From positions 1-64,000 of the forward strand of contig QAXH01005073.1 of assembly GCA_004335635.1 (NCBI GenBank): a DNA stretch of 64,000 bases, in the 5' to 3' direction. Under the pieces are notes generated by a model that was not told the origin of the DNA, searched no databases, and saw only the letters and a program-made list of their open reading frames with translations. The stretch is from Chloromonas sp. AAM2 (taxonomy: Eukaryota; Chlorophyta; Chlorophyceae; Chlamydomonadales; Chlamydomonadaceae). Both the position numbers and the translations under genes were made by a program. Shown here in pieces: positions 46,216 to 59,900 of the stretch. Numbering within the stretch: position 1 is the first letter of the stretch; the number at the start of each line of letters is the position of its first letter.

Positions 46216-47928
46216 ACAGTGATGACCAACAAGTACATGCGTTTTTGCCTCGAGGCATCAACGAAATTTGCTTAGGTTGCAGGTATTTTGACGGTTTTGA
46301 ATGGGGCTTGTACGGAAAGTGGGGACAGTCTTCATCTCTTGCAGTGCAAGAAGCCTGTACTGCTCGAACTCAAGGCGGCTGGACCAGCAAGGATTCTCTG
46401 TTGGTACAACGCGTCACTGTTGCGTCACTGAATGTGTTGTTTCTCCTGTATGCAGTCAATTCCTCGTATCAGACTTCAGTCCATGACTGACGAGTCCATA
46501 ACTGATGAGTCACTGTGGCAGACGAGACAGTTACAAGCACAGGTCCGTTGACTGAAGCACCAACCAGAACGTACATCTCAGTGTCCAATAATCAACAATT
46601 CTAATTGAAATAATTGTCAACCGACTCTCACTGTCACTGCTCACACTTGGGCCATGAAGTCGGACAGTCAGTTTTCAACAGGACAACACCTTATCCTATC
46701 CCCAACAACGTATGACTGGTGGCATGACTGTGTAGCGAGTTTCACTGGCCTGTGGGGGCCAATCTGGCTGCCCTGGCCGTGTCCATCAGCCTGGCCCAAC
46801 CCTCGCCACAGCTCCCAAAGCTGCATGCTGACTGGCAGCTTCCTGGCTGCCTCGCTGTCTTTCTGGTTGCGTGGGTCGCTGGTGTTGACATACTCGTAGT
46901 CATGATGACTCCTGCCTCAATAACGACCTCTCGATGCATTTGGGTCAAACACCAGCAACTGGGGCAGGCCACGGCACATGAGGAGGCACCAAGCGTGGTA
47001 GGGCCATGAGCGACAATTGGCTTGTATGGGATGCCTGGGCCAGCACGCCGCACGCAGGCCACATATGAGTCGCGGTTTTTTGTCATTGTTACAGCATGGC
47101 CTTGTGGGGAGCCGTAAGGGGCCGGCCGCATGCTACCTTGCTACTGATCATACTAACTGCCTCCACGATGCACGTGCCCAGCATGCCATGCCGCCGCCTG
47201 CTGTACCGCGTGCTGGCAGCTGTCTTGCGCACCATGCGTGGTGGCTCTGCCAGAACCGGCAAACGTCTTTTTTTGTATAGCCCGGGGAGTCTAGTTGCCA
47301 GCAACATGCCTTACAAAGACATAAAATTTGCAGGGCCCTGCATATGGCTTGTTCGACATGAGAAAAGACTCGCAGACGTCATTCTATACGACCCCAACGC
47401 AAACCATGCAACACACGCTCTATGTTCACTCAGTACCTCACCAAACCTACACGCCAAGCCTCTTCTTATCAGGGCCATCATGAGCAGGTGGCTGGAAACC
47501 AACTTACCCAGGGTGGCATGCTGTGCAAGTCACATACACACACACCGTTCTGACGGACAACTGGACAAACACAATGCCAGCAGTGCAGACATATGTCTTG
47601 AATCTAAGGACCCAAGACAAGCACAAGCAGTTTTGGAAACCCAATCTGCTCTGTCGCAGCCCAGCGGGGACTGGGCGCCTTGTCCTGAAAAGACTCTAGC
47701 CCCTCAAAGGCCCGGTATATGTCGCAAACCAGGGAGCGTGCGACCGATATGACAAACCTCTTACGCCTTCTTAAGAAACGGCCCACATAACACCTTAGCA
47801 GGCTGTTGCCTATGGCTGACAGGCAAAAGCACACCAATGTTGTGCTGCGATGAAGGACATAAAAACCATGGCTGTCAAGCAGAAGCAGTCTGGAGTGTGT
47901 TTTCGTCTTGGGAACTGAGCAATTCTGG
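46216..47928. other. Convergent intergenic region LRR gene / eIFiso4G
   Basis: 1.7 kb with the 3' UTRs of two convergent genes. An 85-codon plus-strand ORF at 46752-47009 has a hydrophobic stretch (GCLAVFLVAWVAGVDILVVM), but no splice context, start support or family was found. A decayed foldback end lies at 47249-47275. Confidence 0.4.
47249..47275. mobile_element. Decayed foldback element right end
   Basis: TGCCAGAACCGGCAAACGTC followed by T7 matches the family right end with several substitutions. Confidence 0.45.
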
Positions 47929-50900
47929 TCAGAGTGGCACCATAGAAAACCCTGCGGACTTGAGCCAGTCCTCTACACTGGGGGCACTGGGGTCGAGGGA
48001 CGAGTCAGCTTTCAAGAACTCCTCTGCATGCAGACCTGCCGCATTGCACATTGCTGCCAAACCATCAGCCCCCCCTGCCGCAGATTGAACAGCAGTGAAT
48101 GTGGCAGCTGCGAGATCGCGCTTGGGCTCCACACCGTAATCGCCCTCCAACAATTGGGGCAACACGTCCAGCCCCAAGGCCTTGGCGTTGATGGCCAGAC
48201 CCAGGAAGTGGCCAAGCTGAGTGGGCGCCTTGGGGAAATCCATACTGCAAATGCATAAGCAGCAGTAACCCGTCATGCTCATGCCAGATCCTGACAATCA
48301 AGCACATCCGACGAGGAAGATAAGCAAACAGGCTGAGCAGATGAATGTCATCCATTGCCCACTGAATGTGGGAAGTCACAGACCAGTCCACGTATGACAG
48401 CACATGGGCAATTTTGCGCCGAAGAACAAGTTGCTGAGTCATGCACATTATCATCGGCAGAACAGGAGGCACTTTCATAATCATCAGCAGCAGCAACACT
48501 GATGCAGTATGCACGACCACAGAAGGATGGCATTACTGCATGAAGGAATGAGTAGTGTGTCCTCGTACCTGAGGTCTTCCAACTGCACTGCATACGTGGC
48601 CAGGCCTGCAATGAGGTCTGTTGCTGAGATGTCGCCTTGTTCGTGCAGGTGGAGCAGCAGGCCCATGAGCGCAGCCTGCTCCTTCTCCTTGACGCTATTG
48701 AGCACGGCCTCGAGAGTGTACTCAACAAGCTTGGGCATCCACTCCTGCAAACAAAAACACACACTGGCTTGCGACTTGCCATTGCCATGCCTGAGGCACG
48801 TTCATCCAGCATATCAGCGCAACATGACCTTGCATTAAAGCAACTGAACAGAGTGCAGCCAACCTGTCTGAACTGTACCAAGGTGGCGGCGTACCAAGGT
48901 GGCGGCATGCATGCAGTGTAATGCTGAACCATGTTCTCCTTGCACTGCTATGCACTCACCGGTGCCTGCAGTTCCCGCACACACAAGGCTGCCTCCTTGT
49001 TGTCCAGTGTGCTGCTGAACTCGCTCAGCAGCGCGTCAGTCTTGGTTTTGAGTGCGGCCTCAGACAGGCCACCCGATCCAGCTGCTGCTGCAGGCCTGCA
49101 ACGGACAAGCATTATGACAGCAAATCATTGGTCACATGCCGTGCCACAAAATCTGTCCACAACGTGATCGTGGTAGGCATGTGCAAATCACAGTTGAATC
49201 AGCATTCCACAAGGCAGAAGGAAGCTCTGGGTTTCACTGCGATGTCTGCAGCAGCCTTGTCCCCATCACCCTGTACTCACTTGCTGGCTGCTGCTGCTGC
49301 CACAGGCGCTTGCACAGCTGCCGCCACTACTGCCACTGGCACCTGTGCAGCTGCTGCCACCTGCTGCACGTACTCCCCTAACAGCGCGCTCTTGGTAGCT
49401 GCTGCCCCACCGGGAGCTGCCTGCTGGCTGCGCAGCGGCGGGAACAGGCCCCACCCGTCCGTCTCCCCGGAGCGCAGTGGAGGGATAAGCGGGATGTCGT
49501 CTATAGGACCCCCGCCGCCCATGATGCCACCCAGTCGCTGCTGTGTGGGCAGGGTGGGAAGGGCTGCAGAAATGGTTGAGCTGATCATGCCCAGCTCGGC
49601 CTCGGCCTGGGCACGGACTTCATCCAGCTTCTTGGCGGTGAACACCTCGCGACGGGGAATCCAGTTGCTGCGCTTGAGGTCCTGCAGACAGGGAGCAGTA
49701 AGCAAGCAAGGACATGTGAGTAGAAGAAGGCATGCATGTCAGGAAGCAGAAGTCAGGCGAGGACTGCTGGCAGGCGGGAATGCGAGCTGGCACAGGGTTC
49801 AACATAATGCATTGATAAGCTTGTGCAGCCTTGACCTGCCACAGAGCCCGACTTTGTGCACCTCAACCTGATGCTACACCCGTTGCTGGATCCTTAATAC
49901 GCACCATGATGTCCTTGATGACGAAGCGGATGCGCGCTGCCACGTTGCGCGTGTCTGCACCCAGCTTCTCCAGTGCACGCAGCACATCATCCAGCTTGCG
50001 GCGGGTCTCCGGTCTCTCACTCTTACTCAACCTTGCACCAGCTGTTGTAACCATCTCACAGGCAGCCTGTGCACATGCATTACACAAGTGTCGTAACGTT
50101 TTCTCTACCAACACTGGCGTGCTTGCCTCTGCTCCCACCCAACGCAACTGACCCTGCTCCCTCCCCATGCAGGTATCATGTGCCTCCATGCGTTGTCATG
50201 TTTGGCCTGTGCATGATCTTGGCAAACCAGCATACCACAGCTTCTTGCAACAAAGTTTGCAACGATCTTGGCAACACAGCTTGTCTGCAACCAGCTTGCT
50301 TGCTTGCAGCCACTGTTTGTGCATGCCCTCCCGGGCTTTCGTCGCATCACCAAATTGTGTCTGTTGCTGTTTTCCTGCTGCTGCCCCTGACCTCGATGTT
50401 GTCTTCGGGCGGCACTTTGTTCTTGGGTGCTGTGAGCAGGTCCTCCATGCACTGCGTCATGATCCAGTCCTTGACCATGTCCTGCTTATACAGCTCGGAG
50501 ATGAGCCGCATGTTGCCCATGGTGCGCTTCTTCACATTGCGCTCTGCTGCCTCCCGTTCCGCAGGCTCCGTTGTCTTGGCCAGGTTCTACACACAGGAAT
50601 TACAACAGCACATCGCGTAGGTGGCTTGGACTCAGCCAGAATTCCAACCCACTAAATCCCCAGGCTGGCTGTTGCTGCCTCGCTCACGTCCTGTTGCTGC
50701 CCAAATACCAGTATCTTCTGCTGCTGCCCAGGTACGGGCGTCTGCTGCCGCTGCTGGTGCTGCTGTTGCGTGAATTGTCTGCCACGCACCTCGCGTGCAA
50801 GCTCAGTGCCCTCGAATTCGTCCTGGCAAGTGTTGAGCAGGATCTGCCGGAAGCTGATTGGCTTGTCGCTGCCCTCTGGTGGCGGGAAGCTGGGCAGCTC

Positions 50901-52771
50901 CTTGGAAAGCCGGAGGCAGAGATCCGCATACCTGCAACAAGCATGTGACACGTGCTAGGCCCTGAATCCTTGCACCATCATGCGCTGTCAGCGCAGGGCA
51001 GTTCATAAACGGACAGAGCCAACCCCATGGTGATGACTCCCCTAGTTGCCGTAACGCAGCTGCACACCTGAGCCAACATACCAGCAGTCATGCGTGTAGG
51101 TCTAGCCCATGCATGCTGTTCGCTGATGCGATTCTCACATGGCACAGTATGTCGGCTGTTCCACAGCATTCTCAAACACCAGTGAGATGGTGTGCTTGAG
51201 CACATCGGCAGTTGTGATGACCTCCAGGAGCTGCTGAAGCAGACGCTCAAACTTCTCAGGGGTAAGCTTGTTCAGAATACCCTTGATAGTACGGTGTGCC
51301 TGTGCAGGGCAGTTGAGCAGCGAGCCAAGCAACCCGATATGAGGTAACTCTGAAGCAACGTGTGGCTCGTTTGATGACACGAGCCTTGTTCTTGTGGCAA
51401 GGTGGCATGATGCCATGCAGGCAGTGTTTGTGGCTCCCATGCATTCAAACGCCCATGCTGCTGGTGACGAGTTTCCTGCTGCAGGCACAGCATCGGCAGC
51501 ATGGATGTGCACATGCAGGTGGTCTGCTGAGCGGACAGTGCCTTTTGGCCGCCACGCACCCGCTGCTCCGCGGTCAGCTGCGCGCCAGGCTTGTAAGCCT
51601 GCAATCCCACGTCTGCTGCCCGCACAATCTTTGGTGGGCCCTGCGATGGGCAAAGGCAAAGATATCAGCTCGCCTGCGCGCACTAGAGCGAGCGATCTGA
51701 TGCGAGGAGTTCAAAAAGAGCAGGTGGTACCTGATCCGCCCCGCTCGCTGCTGTAGGCTGCTGTGCCTGCGCTCCAGCAGCAGGAGCTTGTTGTGGTTGA
51801 ATTGTAGGCGGCTGCTGCTTGATAACCTTTCTTTCCGTGGCAGGCTCGCTGAGTGCGCCGCCCTCCTGTTGCTCTTTACTCCTCTCCCAGTTGCCCCCAT
51901 CGCGCTGTGGCTCCTGCTGACGCTGCTGCTGATCTCCTGAAGCAGGTAAGGGCTGCGCGTCGCGTGTACGCCAGTCGCGGTCGTCGATATCCTCGGCCAC
52001 TTTCTGCATGTAGGGAGGGGGGGGGTGCCTCTGGTGAACCAAGAAGGAGTCACATGCGACACTTCCACAATTCAACACTGCAGTACGTGAGTGCTACCAA
52101 TACAAGCGCAGACCTTCCAATTCAAGCAATGCCAACATGTGCTTTGCAATGCCATGCATGTTTAGGGCACGCTCACCTGCAGCACTAAACGCTGTGCGTC
52201 ACGCTCCTCCTCCCCTGAGACGACAATCTCGGTCATCCCAAGCTGAGTCACCTCCAATGGGCACTTGCTATAGCGCTGCAGCAAGGCACATGCATAGAGG
52301 CCATCAGCATGCGGCATCATATACGTCCAAATATCAACCCAACACAAACTTGTGATTAGTTTGGTGTACATGCTTGATCATGCATCCTTTGTGGCTTGTA
52401 CAGCTGAATGTCCATGCGTTCTGTTGGCCATCAGGCGCCCCCCTCCCCACACACCCGCAAACAGCCTTACCTCCATGAACTGCATGAGGAACTCCTTTTC
52501 ATACTTGATGCGTTTGCCAGTCTTCTTGGGGGCTGTGTCATCAGACGCTGAAAGCAGAGCACTTGCCTGCGGGCAAAAGGCGAGCTTTCATGAACACGAT
52601 CTTCCCGCCGGCGTGCGGCCAAGCGCGAACAATCCAGGATGAACGCATACAAACCTTCTTTGCTTTTATCCCAAATCCTGCTCCTTTGCCAAAGCTGGTA
52701 AATGGGTTGCCTGGGCCTCCGCCAGGTCCCAGCACCACTGGACGCAAGCTGACCTCAGCGTCGTCTGTCAT
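47929..52771 (-). CDS. EIFISO4G: Eukaryotic initiation factor eIFiso4G
   Basis: Scaffold of the green-lineage cap-binding complex eIFiso4F, which bridges the cap-binding subunit, eIF4A and eIF3 in mRNA recruitment. Thirteen phase-consistent exons: 52771-52655, 52566-52471, 52275-52177, 52003-51731, 51640-51560, 51299-51139, 50931-50790, 50586-50392, 50066-49905, 49681-49281, 49095-48960, 48744-48569 and 48244-47929; 784 aa, the usual size of plant eIFiso4G. The cap-binding-partner motif YXXXXL-hydrophobic is intact as KYEKEFLMQF (about residue 61). MIF4G domain (about 205-440): GILNKLTPEKFERLLQQLLE, MYADLCLRL, LLNTCQDEFEG and RTMGNMRLISELYKQDMVKD. A linker with WIPRREVFTAKK follows. The MA3 domain (about 580-700) shows LLSEFSSTLDNKEAALCVRE. 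As in plant iso forms, the long N-terminal region of eIF4G is absent. Confidence 0.95.
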
Positions 52772-53929
52772 TTTCTAATGCTGCTTAAACAGCGCTGCCA
52801 GAACGACGAAAGAGTGCACGCCCAAGAGCTTCAGGAGAGGAGGCGAGAGGGAACCTTTTCCTCATCCACACGTGACCAGGACTTTGAAACGTTTGTTGAA
52901 AAAAGTCTGCCTTCCCTCTCAACAGCCGCTTCTTGGGCAGGGCTGCACCACCGCCACCGCCAAAGATGTTACAGCTGCTTGCTGTTGACATTCCCCGCTC
53001 ACCTGTCTCTTCTTGAGCATGGCATAGCGGACTGCACAACACCACCACCGTCATAGGTGTTGCAGCTGAGAACAGGGTGTGCACCTCGTCCATGCGGCCC
53101 ATGAGCACCATGACTGAGTCCCGGGCCATATTTGGAGGGTGCATGCCAAGCTGCCCGACTGCAACCAGTGTGTTGTTGAAGTGCATAAGTGATGCCACAG
53201 GAGTTGAGCTTCTCCTGGCTTTGAAGCCTTTGGCAGTTCTCGTTGGCTTATCAACGGCAGCCACTTCTTTGTCACCAGCTGCCCAGTATACTTCCCCAGT
53301 TGTCAGCCAAGACACCGCATGTTTATCAGGACACGGGGAGGAACAAAAGGCGTAGGCACGTATCAACCATGCGTATGCTATCAACGAAATATGTCAACAG
53401 TGCGTATGCTACAGACTACACAGAGTCTTTGGAGGGAACGTGGAGGCATTCGTGCAGGACGGCGTTGCCCTGGTTACATCGCATGCCAGGTGCCACGTCG
53501 GCGTGATCCTTAGCATTGCTCTTGGCCAGCAGGCTACCTGGGCAAGGCAAAGTTCCTGTACGCAGGAGGAGCTGGCACTACACGTGATCACAGCCAGCCG
53601 GTAACATAACACGCCTGTTCTAATTTTACAGCAAGTACATTGGCCAGACTTGCGACCAGATTTGGGAATCATTCCACACAATCATCGACAATAAAGATTG
53701 CCGTGGTGAGTGTCGCAGTTGGCATTAATATTGCCTGCTTTGTTGTCCAGCGCGCCATGCATGGTTCCGACATTGCAAGGGACAGCAAACGACCTGAGTA
53801 ACAGAGTGCCACTGCTGCTCCAGCTGTCTGAAATTAGATACGATGCATCTACTGTAGTAGCGTCATCCTGGACGGCATGAGAATTGTCAAGCAGTGGGGG
53901 GTGTCAGCTATACAAGTACAAGGTACTGA
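52772..53929. other. Tandem intergenic region eIFiso4G / PPR-like gene
   Basis: About 1.16 kb, both genes on the minus strand. It includes a 199-codon minus-strand ORF (52785-53384) ending 14 bases before the eIFiso4G start codon, and within it a remnant of a PPR-like exon (listed separately). A minus-strand TGTAA, the volvocine poly(A) signal, occurs at 53624-53628, 300 bp past the stop of the PPR-like gene. Confidence 0.4.
53070..53240 (-). pseudogene. Remnant of a duplicated PPR-like exon
   Basis: The minus-strand peptide NMARDSVMVLMGRMDE, followed by GTGCAC, parallels SMGRDTLMACCKAYVHMGRM-DQ followed by GTATGG, the 3' end of the exon 58838-57549. At DNA level GTCCATGCGGCCCATG and GTCCCGG-CCAT are shared in order, with about 17 bases missing. 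It could be an alternative or decayed exon of the large gene. No phase-compatible acceptor was established. Confidence 0.45.
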
Positions 53930-56900
53930 TTAGCAAAGTTCTCTTTGTTTTGGCTGTTCTGGCAGCTGCAACAGCGACACATCTATCTGATCATCTAAAG
54001 CCAACGAATGAAGCAGTTTGTGTAGCAGCTCAATGGTTTCAGAGCTGAGTCCGGGCACTTGTGCAAGCGCCCATGAAGGGCGTTCATCACAATCTGCAGC
54101 AAGTTCCCTCCAATTCTGCGGCAATCTGTCATGACCTGTCATGGCCGTCACCAGCCAGCCTGCCGCACAGAACTTGTCCACAGCCGATAGCAGGCAGCAG
54201 TTTAACATCATGCCCTGCAAGCAGTATCATCAACGGTCAGTATCATTAGGTTAAATACACCCACCAACACCCAGCCTGTCCGGCCTGAGCTAGCTTCCGG
54301 GTGGTTTCCCATGCACGTTGCCGTCACCCAATTCGAAAGATGAAAAAAACGCACAGTGATATCTGCAAGTCAAAAACTTGCAGCAGGTTGTCAAACACAG
54401 AACGTCTAGTACACTCGCTCTGATGGTCAAGTGCCAAAATGATCTGAACATGCTCTCACGAGGTTCAGACAGACAACCCAGCAGAAGCAAGGAGGGGCGC
54501 ACCTGTAAGATTGCATGCACCAGAAACAGCGGGATATGCCGTGCAGTTGTTCTTGTTGTTGGTGACGTTGAAGTGAAGTCCGGTGCAGCAGAAACGACAA
54601 CATTTAAGGCAGGCTCCTGGCTCCCTGCTCGGTGCATGCTGGGTAGCTGCTGCACATTCAGTGGCACCGGCAGTGTTCCACTCAAGACCCTCTCATTCGT
54701 GTTTGTTGGTGCTGCATGAGGCTGGCCATGTTCTGTCTGCCACTCAGAAGATTGCTGCAACCCTGCTGCTTCTGCCTTGCTTGCGCTTGTCAGTCGTTCA
54801 CTTAAGTGCCTGATCCCAGTTCTTGAGGTGACGACGTCCTTTCGGTGTCGTGGCAGAGCACCAGCACCAGCCGCGGCAGGGAGCAGGTCCAACACTAGGC
54901 CCACCTGCCCCTGGCTTGCTAGAACCGCTAAATGAGCGCACTGCTGCTGTAGGTCGATGTTGCTCCAGCGTCGGCCACCCGCTGTGCAAGCTTCCAGCAG
55001 CTCCTCTGGGCAGCTAGGCCAGCGCCAGCCACTGCCCAGCAGCAGCTTGGAGAGGTCTGCTGCCTCCGCCCAGCTGGGCATGGTCACAGCGGCCAGCAGC
55101 AACTGCTCCAGCAGCAGCCGGGACACCCGTGCACCGCTGCGGCATGCCTGCCACATGGTCCAGGCCTGCAGCCAGCAATGCAGCATGCATCACCTGCCAG
55201 AATCCTGTCTCAACCGTTAGGCTGAAAAAGCAGCAGCTCTTCAACATCTCAGCAAAGACTGCCATGATGCAAGGACAGCACTCCTTACATCCCCAACAAC
55301 AGCAGCCTCAAACCGAGCAGAATGATTGTTGCCTGACTGTGGCATCCCCCATAGAGCTGCGGATGAGTGCCAGGCTCTGTCACATGGTGCTGCATGCCAA
55401 CACGGGACCCTATTCAAACATAGGGTCAGCATGGTCTGTGGAAATGCGCATCGCTGTACCTGAGCATCTAAGGCTCCAGCAGCGCAAAGGGCAAACGGGG
55501 CAGCTCAGCCTTAGGTAAAATACCAATGGAATTGTCAAGGTTGTGTCTGTTCAAGTACGTGGCCCCTATGTTTGCTGTTGACGAACGACACCAGGTTCGC
55601 CTGGGTCACTCGAATCCAGAACAGACAAAACTTGACCTCCATGCACCCCTCCCGTGCCCTATCCTAGGTTACCCACACTTACCATCAATGCAACGTCAGC
55701 ATGGTGTTCACAAAGCAACGCCATGACGGACCGGTGTGCTGCCTCTGACAGCTCCAGCTGCTTGGCTACCGGCTGCTTGACGAGGGCTGGCACCACAGCT
55801 GCCGCCACAGCCACCACACGTGCCTGTGCCCGGCCCAGCTTCTCAGGCCGCAGGGGCACTCGGTTCAGGAACACCACGGCCGCACTGACGGGCATGAGCC
55901 CACTGCGAATGCCCGGTGCTGATGCTCTCCCCGCCTCACCCGAGTGTGCAGTTAAGCATGTCAGGTTCACCTGGCTGAGAGCATCACAGGCCTGGTCGAT
56001 TTCCACACCACACTTGAGTGCAGCCCCTGCTGCTGCCAGGCGCAGTACGTCTGACTGTGACTGGCTGGTGACCTGAGCACATAAGAGCATAAGGCATGCA
56101 CCAGTCTTGTGTCGTCGCATGTTGCAGCCATGCAAGCAGTGGCGTGCTCACGTCCAAAAGTGAATGCTGGACCTCCATTGAGGATCACATGCATCCAGAT
56201 CCCAAATGTGTAGGAACTATGTTGTGTGGCTCAGTCACGTCGTTCTCAGGCACTAGTGCACTCTGGCAAGCAGCACCCGTCCCACCAACTAGCATGTTGT
56301 ACTGGGTACAGATGCACAAAAACATAGGAAGCCTATGCCGTTGCTTATGGCATTCACCTGTGCTGCGCACATCAGCGTGAGCCTCACTGCCAGGGATGCA
56401 GACGTCCAGGGCAGGCCCGGCACTGCATGGCGCACTGCAGCAGACCCTAGGGTGACCCACACAGCGTTGGGTATCTGCTGCACATGCACACCAGGCGCAC
56501 CCTTGCCGCCCATGGAGGCTGATGCAAGCTTTAGTCCTGCATGGCAGACGAACAACAACAGGCTGGGGGTTGGATGTGGAATCCTGACGGTGGCAGCACC
56601 AACAGTTCCCGTCTGCTCCCTCTGCCCAGCTCAGGCCAGAGAACGAGCGTAAACATCTCACTGACAATTGTTTTAGTGCCTCAACCAAAGGCATGTTGTA
56701 TGCAAGAGCATGACTACGCACGTGACATGGTCACAAGCAGTGGAGCTGAGGATCAGCCAGTGCAGAGCTGACAGGTTGACAGTGGTGCTGGCACACTGTT
56801 CACCTGACGTGTTGTGCAGCAGCCACCCTTGCATCAGAGCCATGGCAGCGTCCGTGGGGGGCTGCCGCAGCATTAGCAGCATCATGGATGCAAAGGTCTG

Positions 56901-59900
56901 CCGCCGCACACCCCGCAGCAGAGCTGATAGCTGGCCCAACACCTGCTGTGGCTGGCCATTGGGTGGACTACAGGCTTGCTCATGTGAGTTGCCTGACCCC
57001 TGGCCTGGCACGTGCTGCTTGTGGTGATAGGTCCTGCCTGGAAGTCTAGAAAAATCTGACTGGGTTGGGCTAGCAGTGGCGGGAGGTGCCTGGGTCGTGC
57101 GGGCGCGAGTTGGTACGTGTGGCTTGGCCGGTGCAGCAACCACCTTTAGTGCCTGCTCCAACAAAGCACCATCCCTCAGGTGGCAGGCCTGCTGCACAAG
57201 CGCAACCATCAGCCCGGTGGGCAGCGGTGCATGCATGGTCTCGGCGTGATGGAGCAGGAAGGCCACCAGGGCTGCGCTGTCACCCGCCTGCGCGCTCAGA
57301 GCCACACCCACTGCCTGCACGGTGGCAGTACGGCACAAACAGGCCCGTCGAAGCTGTTACTCGCCAAGCAGTTCACAATTCATACGGCCCGCAAGATGCA
57401 AAATTGCAAAGACATGTAATGACATGCCAGGTTAGACTGTCACTCATCAAGGTAGCAAGGTAGCTGGTAAGGTTGAGTCTGTGCATGTAGTGTATGATTA
57501 ATACTTGCTCCCCTCCGCATGCTGATCAGAGAGCACAAGGTGCCATACCTGGTCCATGCGGCCCATGTGCACGTACGCCTTGCAGCAGGCCATGAGCGTG
57601 TCCCGGCCCATGCTGGCCACCAGCTCACTGCCACTGACTGCAAAGCCCTGCTCGTACACACGCGTGAGAACGTGCAGATGTTCAACTCGCTCGCTGCGAC
57701 CTCGCTTGCGACGGCTGGAGGGGTGCCGACCGCCCATGCCTTGCACTGCTGGCAAGCTGGTGGTCGAAGGCATGCTGTGTACTCCTGTGTAGCTGGTGCT
57801 CGGAGGCGCAGTGTGTGCACCTTGTACTGCAGGCAGCGCGGTTGTGGTATGCACACTGGCCACATGCTGTGCCATGGATGTGGGTGCAACAGTGGAGGTA
57901 GCAGCAATGGCAGCAGCTGCAGCGGCACAGACGGAAGCATCTGGGCTGCATGCCAGCAGGTGCAGCAGCAGCGCGCATGATGTGCAGTCCAACAGCGGCT
58001 GATGCTTGGGCTGTGGAGGCACTGCATGGCGTCTTGCGTGAAGCCGCTGGGGCTGGGGTGCATGGCTGTGTGGCTGGGTCAGCCAGGCTTCCTGTAACCG
58101 TGAGAAAATCAATAAAGCAGCCGCCAGGTAATGTACGTATTCGTTTGCCGAGAGCTGTTGTACTGTCCCGGCGTCTTGTTCTCTGATTTGTGCTTGCTTG
58201 GCCGGACTGGCAGGTTGTGTGTCGCCTTGAGCTGGCTTGGCTGGACCATCAGAGTGTGCGGGAAGTGCTTGCTGTGCCAGAGCCACTGCAGCTGTGAACA
58301 TGACCCTTAAGGCGGGCAAAGGTGGTGCTGAGCAGTAGGCGATCAGCTCGGGTGCAAGAGCTGCCTGTCTGGGCCTGGGCATGAACCCGCTATCCACGTT
58401 CTGTACAACAGCTGTCCTGATCGTGGCTGCTGCTAGTCCCGTTTTGTCATGGTGATCTCTACCACTACCATCACCACCAGCAGCACCAGCCCTGCCAGGC
58501 ACGTCTGTGATGAAACCACTGTCGGCATGGGCAAGGGCATGAAGTGACCGCAGCATGTGTTCTGCAGCCACCAGGCTGGGGTTGTACGTGCGGCCCACGG
58601 AGGCTTGACACAGCAGTGCTAGGAGGCGATTTGTGGAAAGACGTGATTGTGGTTCACAAATGATGCCGTCCAACAGCACTGCCTGGGAGGTGAGTTGCAT
58701 GCAGGGTAGCACGTGATCCATGATCCCATGCAGCAATGGCATGGCGCCGGCATGGTGATCGTCTGACAACAGCTGGTGGAAGATGGATGTAAGGGTGCTG
58801 GGGCCAACCGTGCCTGCCTGCACACCGCTAGTCAGGACCTGCGGGCCACAGGGGCAAGGCAACAATAGCAAGGCTAAATGAGCTGAACCTAGACACGGCA
58901 GCTGACAAGCAGGTGTTGCATGGGAACCACAGCAGACACTTTACTAGGCTACATGAAGGCTGTGCCTGCGGGCAATTGTCAAGGCAGGCGAGGTTTCCAT
59001 ACGAACGCAGCAGTGCACGCCAACATCGGTGCATGCCGAGAGAGAGTGTGAGGGTGGCTGGTAGCCCATGTGCGGTGAGAAGCCCAGTGCCATGAGAAAG
59101 GTTTGTGCCATCCAAGGCAACCACTGCCAGGGGCTGAGAAGCACAACTTCACCAGCAGCTGAGCAACTTTACTGGCCCACACACACACACGCACAGTGCA
59201 TTTGCTGTGGTTTGGCAGACATGGACCACCTCCTACCTCTTGCAGGCAGCGCTCGAGCCTTTCTTTTCCCATGCCATCACCACCGGCTTCACAACGTCGC
59301 CACGTGCCAATCACTGCAGCAATCACGTGCTGCATGAGCCCAGCCTGGATGGATTGTGAAGCCTGAAGACCATGATGGCCAGAGTCGGCTGATGGAAAGG
59401 CCTCAGCTGTAGCCATCTCATTGTGTGACGGTTGCAGGAAAGCGTGTACTAGTGCCAGTAGAGTCTCCAGGTTGCATGAGGGCAAGGGTGTAGGAGCTAG
59501 CAGGGCTGTTACTAGCGCAAAGGCAAGGTCCTTTGAAGCCTGCACAGCCCCGTGGATGCTCTGGGTATCATCGGAAGAAGTGCTTGCACCTGCCAGTCTT
59601 CCTTCCACAGCCTGATCTGGCAATGCTGGCGATAGCAGCTGTCCAGTAAGGTTATCGGCACCCTTGGTGCTCTGTCCTTGAACATGTGATGGCTGTTGAA
59701 ACGGTGGCTGGTATAGTAAGCCTGCGCCCGCATCATACTGGCACTCCCGCAGCATAACAGGCAGGTGCTGTGTCAGCCATGCGGCCTGCCCATGCTGCAG
59801 GCTGGCCCAGCACATGCAGTCCAGCAGCTGCCAGCGAGCCAGGCGACCACTCTGCCCATCCACCACGCCTTCACTGCCCATCATTCCTGCACTGCTCTGT

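Noticed and set aside
46752..47009. 85-codon plus-strand ORF with a hydrophobic stretch
   Set aside because: No start or splice support and no family; it may be part of a 3' UTR or chance.
48921..49871. 316-codon plus-strand ORF with Ala/Thr/Cys repeats
   Set aside because: It lies antisense to two firm eIFiso4G exons (49681-49281 and 49095-48960), so it is a shadow.
55270..55430. Candidate exon of the PPR-like gene
   Set aside because: Two overlapping frames are open between acceptors near 55390 and the donor at GTAAGG, and none matches both neighbouring phases, so no exon was called.
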